Assembly: GCA_029204225.1 (NCBI GenBank) | Contig: CM055093.1 | Coordinates: 23,789,912-23,853,911, forward strand | DNA from: Diphasiastrum complanatum | Lineage: Eukaryota > Streptophyta > Lycopodiopsida > Lycopodiales > Lycopodiaceae | Length of the DNA stretch: 64,000 nucleotides | Reading direction: 5' to 3' | In this document: positions 55,593 through 64,000 of the stretch, one piece after another | Layout: each line of letters opens with the position of its first letter | How positions within the stretch are numbered: the first letter of the stretch is position 1 | Position numbers and translations under genes: made by a program | Notes under the pieces: model-generated | Database searches by the model: none | What the model was told of the DNA's origin: nothing | The model's input: only the letters and a program-made list of their open reading frames with translations

Positions 55593-58500
55593 CTGTGCAG
55601 AAAAGCCACTATCATTATCTGACTATTGGATGCACGAATGCCATCCAACAAATACCAGCACATTTTGGAAATTTAGTGCAATTCAAAAAGTAAAGCATAA
55701 GAATAAACCTTCACAGAAGAATGAATAACAATGTTAAGATATCAATAGCTGTCTGGGATAATACCCGACATAACACACAAGAAGTGCAATCTTCAACCCT
55801 ATGGAGTCCAACAACAATGTCCTAGACCATCAACTTCATCATCCATAGCATGGACCAGATGCTACGACATCCCTACTCAAACCACCATCACCATACAGTA
55901 GTTGCAAGTCACATTCACAAACATATGTCCACATTCGCCTTCATATGTTTGCACAACAACCAATGTGCAGGGTATCTATCAATTCTTTGTAGGGTGAAGG
56001 GCAGGCTCAATCATGATGAAGCCTAGCACTAAAGAGCAAAGCCAATCAAATGAGGTCCCTACCTCATCATGGAAAAAATAAGAAACTCTCTCTATTAGAT
56101 TCAGATTTGAAACTGTGTAGATATGTGTAGATACATGCATCTCAGCGTACGGATACATATATCTGGATTTATGGTTTTATTAGCTCTATTTTAATTCTTG
56201 AGTCCATCTTGGTCTAGCATTAACAAAGTAATACAGGCTTTATAGTGCTAGGTCCAGATTCAAAAAATGGTCATTCATCAAAGAATATCTGTCACTATAA
56301 TCTAGCTCTCTACTTTATCTATCTGCTAGATGATTCATAATTCTCTAATTTGGAACAGGTATATGAAAAACAATAGACCATATTCATTATGGCACTGATT
56401 AAGGGGGTTGCTAAAGGAAAATTTTAAAATCATTTAAACTCTATTTGTTCATCAATCTAAAAGATGACTCAAACTACACTCTGTTATTCAAAAGATGTTA
56501 GACAAGCTTATGATAAAACCCTAACCTCTAACAAGCATTAACCCAAATTTTTCAAAGATTCAAGTTTACTTTTCTATCTTTCTTTTCTCTCATAAAGATA
56601 GCAGTAACAAGCACATCCAATAATAAACAAAACCAACAAACACAAAGATAGCAATAAACACGAGAGAGATGGAGAAGGAGAAGCAAGGACATCCAATGTC
56701 AAAATGGTAGACTCTCCACCTTTCTTTGATTGAATATGAAAAATGAAGTACATTGTACAAGCCACTATTCATACTGGAGAGTGAGCATTTGGCCCCATTG
56801 GCCAATTTCTACCTGCCTACCCCCATTGGCCATTGGCCAATTCCTACCTCCCTAACCATTTGAGTTTGAAATCAGGTGGGAAACACCTTTTATTTACTAA
56901 CTTCAGTTATAGGCCTCTAATTGAATTAATTCGGAATTCCTGCAATGGCTTTAAAATCACTTTTATCCCTAACTAATGAACGAATTACTGATGTGATCAC
57001 TGGGTTGGACTTACACACGCAAGGTGCCAAAGCCCTTACACTTATTCTTTTGATCTATACAATGTTGTAGCGGATTGCGATCCACTGCAAAATCATTCCG
57101 AAACGTCAACGATCTCCAACCCAGATCGCAAATTTTTTTTTTCTTTTTTTTTTTGGGTCGAAAAAAGATTGATGGCGCTATATATATTTTTTGGTAGTTT
57201 AGTAAGTGTTAAATGAACTTGGAAATCGTCAATGAACGCATCAAAGCCCTCACACGCAGGTGCCAGATCCCTCACCCTCGTTCCTCTAATCTATATACAT
57301 GGTGTACCGCCGACATCGATACTTTGCCAATGGCAGAAGATGCAATATAAAGAACATATGCTGAAAATGGAACAAAATGCAAGTCACTATAGAAGAAGCA
57401 AAGTATATGTTGAGGTAAATGTTGCAACATAAAGAAAGAACCACAGACACAGAGTACGACAATGACCAGAGTTATATATCATGTTACTGAATGGTCGGAG
57501 GCAAAGCTCAAGCATAGTCAAATAATGAAGGTACATGAGCATGTACATGAAATTATACTGATGCAGCCTCCTCAATATGACAACCATCTCACTAGATTGT
57601 CATCATTGTTGGTGTGTTGTAACTATACTTGAATAATAGTAGTTGGTGAAAACAAACACAAATTCATTAGCTAGCATCTCAAGATAGTAGACCTCATTAG
57701 GCCCACGGTAGCACACAAAAGACTCACGAAACATGTCACATGCCCAAGTCGTAGCTTACAGTTGAAGCCCCATGAATGACTCCTCTATAATGTATTCAAG
57801 GCCATAATAGCATTGAGCCAGATCCTATTCAAGATTGGCCCTGCACAAATATGTTTATAGCCAAGATAAGTTGAAGACAAACATCCTAGCCCTCGAACTC
57901 AACATACATGTAGTGCGACCAATCCATTGTAATCTTAGTATGTTGTTCTATTTCCTAATGCTGGGCTTGAATAATGAGGACTTGAGTGTTGGAAAGAAAG
58001 GTTGAAACCCTAGAAAACTTAAAAGACCTAGGAGTTGGGACCTATGATCTACTGGGGCAGATGATTATCACAAGATGCAAATTTTTCGAGATTCAAATTC
58101 TTTGGCTGGACAAGTACTAGGGTGATATAGAGCTGCCTTCAAAAAATTTGAATCTTCTTTGCATAGACAATGGACATGTCTACAAGTGAAATGCATTGCC
58201 AGAATATTTAAATCTTTTGAGATTTTTTCCAACTACTAGTAACAAGTATTATGCATACTAGTCAAAGTTGATAGAGGCATTAGGGGATGCAGTACTGCCA
58301 CAAGATCTGAACCTCAAATATTTTGGCAATCAAATTTTTTGTGCATACAAATATTCAAAATTTGCAATCAATTAGAGCCTTGCAGCAGCTGCCAGTAACA
58401 AGTAAAATGCACATTGCATACTAGCCTAAGGAAATATATATTAGGTATTGCCACGATTCCTTAGGTCTTGATTTCAAATCTTCTAGAAATTACAATTCCA

Positions 58501-59039
58501 TTCACAGAAGAAATTGATGATTCCAAAAGAAACATACGTGCACACTTAGATAGAGTGTGCTTGCTTAAAAAACCTATCAACGATGGCCAAACAAGCATCA
58601 TATCATCTCCAAGTCAAGAAAAATGACATGATAAAGTCCATAGAGATGCTTGTCTACTATTGATAAGGTATAAACCGGTGATGCAAGGCGTCTTATCTCA
58701 AAAGTGATTGTTCTTGAAATAAAAGGTACCTAATTGCATAAGTTCATACCAATGTTTTTTCATACTAGATCTACAAAATTACTCTTTAAATTGGCACGAT
58801 TTACAAAAACCAAAATGACCACAAATAGAAGAAGAATGGTCACCCACCAAAAGTGGGTGAAATAAATGGCTATCAATGCATGAATACACAGAGTGAGGAA
58901 TAAAATACGGATGTAAGATTGATGAATAAAAATCTCAAAAATCAAATAAAGTATCACAAACGAGGCCAACAAAGTTATGTATAAGAGTAAAGAATACAAA
59001 ACATATGTAAATACTCACAAAAGAGCATAAGTTGCCTCC
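55593..59039. other. Upstream PrimPol intron or intergenic sequence
   Basis: About 3.4 kb without a secure gene. A degenerate duplication is visible at 57013-57075 and 57250-57315 (CACACGCAGGTGCCA, CTAATCTATA). A minus-strand stretch at about 57610-57790 reads without stops (DMFRESFVCYRGPNEVYYLE, ANEFVFVFTNYYYSS) but matches nothing I know. The part nearest 59039 is probably the LTR of the gypsy element to its right. Confidence 0.35.
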
Positions 59040-59780
59040 CAACTGGTCACTAATCTTTCGTAATACATTAGGGCCATGAGTGGGGCCTAACATGCTCACC
59101 CCCTTCAAAAAAGTCATCAATCCTCGATGACAAACTCAGGGTACGCTTGATGTAGCCTGTAATGACTCCCAAGTAGCATCCGAAAAGGGACGTGCTTTCC
59201 ATGCAACTAGATACTTTTGGAGGATACGATTTCTCAATTGCCTCTCCCTCCATGATACAAGGCCTTGTTTTCCTCTGGTGACACCAAGCCTTCTACAAGG
59301 TTGTCACTCTGATGTAAGCACTTTATCAAGCAGCTTACACGAAAAATTAGATGTACTTAACATCCCCGAGGTAACTCTAGTGTATAGGGCCACCAGACCA
59401 ATTCTCTTGATGACCTTCCATGGTCCATAGTACTTTGGTGATAGTTTTTTACACTTACCTTCAACTTGAAAGGCACTCGCAAAACAAGTAAATCGCCCAC
59501 TTTCAATTCAATTCCCTATAGATATGATGCTTGCGTGCATAACTCTTTGCTTGTCTTGAGCCTTGGAAAGATTTAGCCTCGCAAGTTCAAGGATACCCTA
59601 CATCTGTGTCAAAAATTGAACGATGCTAGGCACCTTTTGAGGAATACTTATGGTAGCCGGACATGTCGTCCAATAACCATCAGTCAACTCAAATGGACCT
59701 ATACCTGTGGACACATGTTACTTGTCATTGTATGCAAACTCGACCAAGGTAAACCCTAAACCCTAAACCCAATTAGTTTG
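59040..59780 (-). pseudogene. Ty3/gypsy chromovirus integrase end and chromodomain
   Basis: Minus-strand pieces: VEFAYND-like start (about 59740), GIGPFELTDGYWTT (about 59650-59700), ARLNLSKAQDKQR (about 59545-59585), KLSPKYYGPWKVIKRIGLVA (about 59385-59450, the GPY/F module), and a chromodomain RILQKYLVAWKARPFSDATW then ESLQ (about 59150-59215). The end reads FEGGEHVRPHSWP in another frame. Frameshifts and stops break it. A chromodomain at the integrase C-terminus marks the chromovirus branch. The rest of pol is missing on the right; LTR sequence probably lies below 59040. Confidence 0.8.
59751..59770. repeat. Short interstitial telomeric repeat
   Basis: AAACCCTAAACCCTAAACCC, almost three units of the plant telomere repeat, lies in the gypsy integrase fragment just where its homology ends on the right. 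Confidence 0.9.
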
Positions 59781-60275
59781 CGCCTCGCCGACATACGCTT
59801 AAAGCATGTCCTCTAAGGGCCTTGGCATTTTGCAAGTAGATTTTTTGCGAGCTTTGTGAGTTTCTCTCTAACCATGATTCAACAAAAAGGTAGCACATAG
59901 TGTGGTATTGTTTTCATGCCATTGCATGATTTTCTATAGATAATGATTGTGGTTTGGTACATAGTCGAAAATCTCACTACATCAAAACACACTTTGCAAC
60001 CCTGTAAATATAGGTTTATTTGTATCTATTTTGCATCGGAACAAGCATTCGAGGACCCTATGTTCTTGAATGTTGCGTTCTAGACAATGGAACACTATGA
60101 AAAAAAAAAACCTGAAATTTTTTAATAAGGCTCGTGGAGCCCTTCAAGAGGAAATGAGGAGCTTGTGGAGAGAGCAATAGGTGGCCAAATAGGTTGGGTC
60201 AGCACTCTATGTGAAGCCATGATGTATGGAATGTGATTGTAGTTAGAATAAAAGTAGAATTACTACATTACTATA
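59781..60275. other. Spacer between gypsy fragment and LINE
   Basis: No recognisable gene. The 495 bases lie between the right edge of the gypsy fragment and the 3' end of the LINE. Confidence 0.4.
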
Positions 60276-62840
60276 TTGTGGGTCCAATCAGTCGACTAGG
60301 ACCAGTTGTCGTGACGAGGCAGTCGATAGGACACGTGTCCCGTTAGCGGCAACCCGGGTCATGCATGGGTTGCCACAAGAAAAGCTATATGTACAATGTT
60401 GAGTTTGTGAAATACAGTTTGGCCATATTAAGCTTGGAGAGTGCTTTCTGAGGGAGTTTCTATGTATGCCAATCTGTGATCCTATTAGAAGCAAATTTTA
60501 ACTTGGTATCATATAGTACGGAGTTGTCGTTGAAGAAACCTTCGGGGAAGCCAATGAGCAGCAGCTGCTGGGAGTCTAACCCCAGGTGATCTGGTACAGG
60601 CAGCTGAGACTGACGGAGAGTAAGCATCTCACGAACAAGAAGTCCCAAGCAACGACCATCAGAATAGGAGACAAAACTCGAAGTGTATGCGGGCCATCGC
60701 GAAGAAGACAATAATAGCTCCCCCGTATCTCATAATATAACGAACATCTGAGGAGGAAATGGGCTTCATCTCCCAACTTTTGCAATGAGCACAAGCGACA
60801 TAGACGACGCCCCCAGGGGATATCCCATGCACGACCGGCCTCAATAGCAAGTTGATGAGAGGAAATGCGCAACTGCCCACGACGATAGCGCAAGCCATGT
60901 GATAGGGGTTGTGAGAGATACAGCGGCAACAATGGCAAACCAGAAGGATCCAAGAGAGGAAGTGTGTCCGGTAATAGCTCAGTCGAGTGCGGGAAGGTGG
61001 GAGGGAGCTCCAAGTCTGCCGCATATATCGACGAAATAAATAGCCTCGGATATATGAATGCGTACCATGAGGAAGATCCATGATAGAGATGCCCAGATGT
61101 CGTAAGAGATCAGACGCCTGCTGGTACTAGGAGAGCTTGGCATAGGAATCAGCTAGGACACGTGAAGAAGTAACCGCAACAACTTTGTATCTATTCAGGT
61201 GAGATACATGAATCTCCTAAATCTGCTGAAGAAAAAGAATAAGGAGGAAAAAGCCCTCAACGATGATCGGAGGAGTAGCAAACTCAACACATGGGGTATC
61301 ATGAGGGGTGGTAGTCTTGGGCACGTATCATGCGCCCCAACATATTGGTCTGAATGCGGGAAATGCCTACCCAGTCCCGGAGAGAAAGTGCTAAAATCCA
61401 GATCTCGGAGGCATACATCACTGCTAGAACCTCCCGTGTGTGAAACAACTGGCATCTAGTAACGAGATCAAAAATATAATTCATTGTACAACCACACTCG
61501 AATTGGACCAATGCTAAAAGACGGGAGGAAATGTGCGCAAATGCAGCCTGGTGGAAACCAAGAAGGGGCGCAGTAAACAGGACTCCCAAGTAAGTATAAG
61601 AGGCAACAATGTCAACTTCCTGGCCGTCATAGAAGAATTGATAATTGTGAAGGCTCTGTCAATTGGTGTTGAAAATCATGATCTTCGTCTTTTTTAAGTT
61701 AACAGAGAGACCCCAAACTGCACAAAACCGATGTAAGACCTGTAAGTGACACTGCAACTTCTGGTAAGGGAGAAAGCAGGACAATGTCATCAGCATAAAG
61801 CAGAATGGGGATGAGCAAATGAGCCAACGGACAACCATCTGCACCTTCTTCAAGAAGATCATCAATATAAAGTGCAAACAACGGAGGGGACAATGGACAG
61901 CCTTGCTTCACACCAACAGTGCTATGGATGGGAGAAGACAAATCAGTACCCAGCAAAAAACGTGCTAGAACTCCCTCATACAAAGCAACCATTGTCGCGT
62001 AATAGAGTCGGAAAAGCCAAGCTGACGTAGTCTGCTGATCAAAAGATGACGGGGAACAATATCAAAGGCTTTAGAGAGATCAACGAAACAAGCAAATACC
62101 TTCTTGCCCATATGCTTTGCCTCCTCAAGGATAGTACATAGGGTGAGGACATGATCAAGAGTGCTATAACCCAAGCGGAAGCCAGCCTGGCTAGTCGCAT
62201 ACATTAGTCGAGAATCAGCCTCTGCAGTAATGAAGTTCTGGAGAATAGTGGCGTACAACTTGGCCATGGCATGACCGATCATAATAGTGTGATAGTTGTG
62301 GACATTCATGTCATCGCTTGCTTTAAGAATGGGGTGGAGATTGGTGGCCCAAGGTATGGGGAAACCATCAACAACAGAGCGATTGAAACAGCGGGCCAGG
62401 AAAGGGCAGGGCATTGTTGTTCTGCCAAGACGCCTTGTACCATGGTGTCTAAGGAGGGTGCTACAGAAGACAAAGAGGTGGTAGATGATCTTAGGATAGA
62501 AGCCCATGATTTGGTCTCATGTACTTCTTCCTTGAGAGTAGGTACCTTCTGTACAAGTTCCACCGTCTCATGAAGCTATTGTTCAAGAACGGGAATCCGA
62601 ACATTTCACGCAACAGTGTCAAGTAGGGGAAGCTTACTCATGGATGCCTTAGTATCCTCAACAGCATGGGAGATACTAGGGATGATGTCCCTCTGCAAAG
62701 CACTAAGCGCAGCACGAAGAGAAGCATTTTCAGTTGTTGAGCGTCAATCGTGGCAGTTTTAGTAAGCAAATCTGCACAAAGTTCATTGAGTTGTGAAAGG
62801 CGGCAAATTGCTTAGAAATGTACTCATTTATCGAGGAGAT
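60276..62840 (-). pseudogene. LINE (non-LTR retrotransposon), frameshifted copy 1
   Basis: Read leftward: a coiled-coil, gag-like ORF1 end (VPTLKEEVHETKSWASILRS, about 62470-62560); then reverse transcriptase without any endonuclease domain between them. RT motifs are DGFPIPWATNLHPILKASDD, SQAGFRLGYSTLDHVLTL, FACFVDLSKAFDIVPRHLL (about 62030-62085), GVKQGCPLSPPLFALYIDDL (61850-61915) and LLYADDIVLLSPL (about 61770-61810, the catalytic box). VNLKKTKIMIFNTN follows, then a C-terminal knuckle CRLCSLQKLGDEAHFLLRC (about 60740-60800) and a tail to about 60465. Five or more frame changes make it inactive. The 3' limit near 60276 is approximate. Confidence 0.85.
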
Positions 62841-63138
62841 GTTCTCAGGAGTGGTGTGCCGCATGTAGGTGTGGCCTGTGTCTCCCATAGCAACTAAGGA
62901 CGAAGCAACGACCTATGGTGGCCGAGCACTGACAAATCGGTAGGCATGGTGGATGCAATCTCCAAAGTACGAAGACGTTTGAGAGAGCCTGTAGGCATAA
63001 ACTTCTTGGCTCGCTTTGTGCGCAAGACAAAGCCTAGAGGTAGGCGAAACGAAGCCGTAGGATGATTTGCAGGAGATAGATCAAAGAGGCAGCAAGAACA
63101 GTAGCGAGGCACTCAGCACATTAGATGGATCAGCGATA

Positions 63139-63162
63139 AGAGAGAGAGAGAGAGAGAGAGAG
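63139..63162. repeat. (GA)n microsatellite forming the tail of LINE copy 2
   Basis: About 12 GA repeats immediately after the LINE 3' end (minus strand AATAAAGATCTCTCTC). No poly(A) tail is present there. Confidence 0.8.
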
Positions 63163-64000
63163 ATCTTTATTAATGTCCTTTACATACCCTAAGGTACATA
63201 GGACTAAGAAAAGGTACATGTCAAGTGTGTACATAAGAGCTTTAAAGCTCAATTACTTACAAGAAAACAACAACTGCAAAAAAATACTATAACTGCCTAT
63301 GAGATGGCTGGCCCAGTTAGAGTCCATTAGCCTGGTGTAGTGGATGTCCAACAGCCTGGACGAAATGATGTATGGTGTGCCATGAGGATGAATGTGTCAT
63401 GAACCTTTGTCGCCTGGTGGGCTATCGGTGCCATCTCTGCTGTCGTGATGCTCTAGACTGCGGTCTAGTGACTAGCTCTCTCTCTGAGCATCGCCACTGT
63501 CGTTGCTGCCTATGTCTGGATGCATCTGGGATCTCAACCTCTCCGTCAAAATCACTACTCAAAGGTACCTCGGATCTTAGTCTCCGGCGTGATATGCACT
63601 CACCAATGCTCAATTGTACCAATGAAGGTGTATCCGGATCCAGTCTCCTCATCCTCAGGTGTGATATCTCTCAGATCATCAATGCGACACATCTGGGGTC
63701 CTCATATGAGATCATGATAGAGAGTGTGGCTGGAAGCTCCCTGAACAAACAATAGTATCTCCCTCTTATCTTGTAGTAAGCTAGGCATCTGAAGAGAAAA
63801 TGTGACTCATCCTCGGTCTCATGAATATCACACATACAACAAAACCGGGCCTCTCGTGGAGTGCCACTATATCTGTCGGTCTCAACAGCCAACTAGTGTG
63901 AGGAGACCAGGAACGGACCCATCATTGTCCGCAGTCTGTGTGAAATACTCTCTAGCAGATAGCCAGGTACTATAGGGCGTCCAGCTAGATCACGAGATAG
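63139..64000 (-). pseudogene. LINE copy 2, 3' end, running out of the window
   Basis: Minus-strand frame with the same C-terminal knuckle as copy 1: FCCMCDIHETEDESHFLFRC, then YKIRGRYYCLFRELP (63715-63830). The tail SYEDPRCVALMI matches SYSDGRCLGLLV of copy 1. The 3' untranslated part ends ACATTAATAAAGATC and then a (TC)n tract (63139-63162, read as GA on the plus strand). So the LINE 3' terminus and its simple-repeat tail are visible. The 5' part lies beyond 64000. Confidence 0.8.

Noticed and set aside
1-64000. tRNA or rRNA genes
   Set aside because: No cloverleaf or rRNA-like conserved stretch was noticed; the tRNA-Met matches are retroelement primer sites only.

Overview
The window looks like nuclear DNA of a land plant with a large, repeat-rich genome. 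The evidence is GT-AG introns, Ty1/copia and Ty3/gypsy retrotransposons primed by initiator tRNA-Met, a plant EXORDIUM/PHI-1 family gene, Mutator-type SWIM transposase relics, and plant-type telomere repeats (CCCTAAA). A CUB domain fused to EXORDIUM and the retroelement types hint at a seed-free plant such as a fern or lycophyte. That is inference; I cannot name the species. Only two loci look like ordinary host genes, and most of the rest is decayed transposons and satellites.

Layout. 1-2715: 3' end of an EXORDIUM-CUB pseudogene plus repeats, copied again at 25241-27934. 3220-12743: a pile of Ty1/copia and Ty3/gypsy fragments on both strands, including one copia element with a clear 5' LTR and primer-binding site (8525-9757). 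12744-13955: 25-bp minisatellites. 14191-17981: a broken intron-containing SWIM/Mutator-type gene. 18640-23850: AT-rich satellites and repeats in both orientations. 24241-25977: the longer EXORDIUM-CUB gene, with one in-frame stop. 27931-37075: a second copy of 11921-20905, now containing an 834-bp solo LTR that the first copy lacks. 36773-39120: more of the AT-rich repeat. 39140-43995: minus-strand copia fragments, including a complete 3' LTR. 44000-49200: mostly unrecognised sequence with a retroelement primer site and a long (TC)n tract. 49204-55592: minus-strand exons of a PrimPol (DNA primase-polymerase) gene, with a hAT-type MITE and an LTR fragment in its introns. 59040-59780: end of a chromodomain gypsy element carrying a short telomeric repeat. 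60276-64000: two minus-strand LINE copies of one family.

The large duplications dominate the architecture. Two blocks that lie apart in the first half (1-2715 and 11921-20905) are directly fused in the second half at about 27931, within a few bases of shared sequence. Differences between copies order the events: the solo LTR and several deletions came after the duplication, and each EXORDIUM-CUB copy carries its own stop codon. The PrimPol exons are mutually phase-compatible and free of stops, so that gene may be intact; its N-terminal catalytic exons were not found and may lie beyond 64000.
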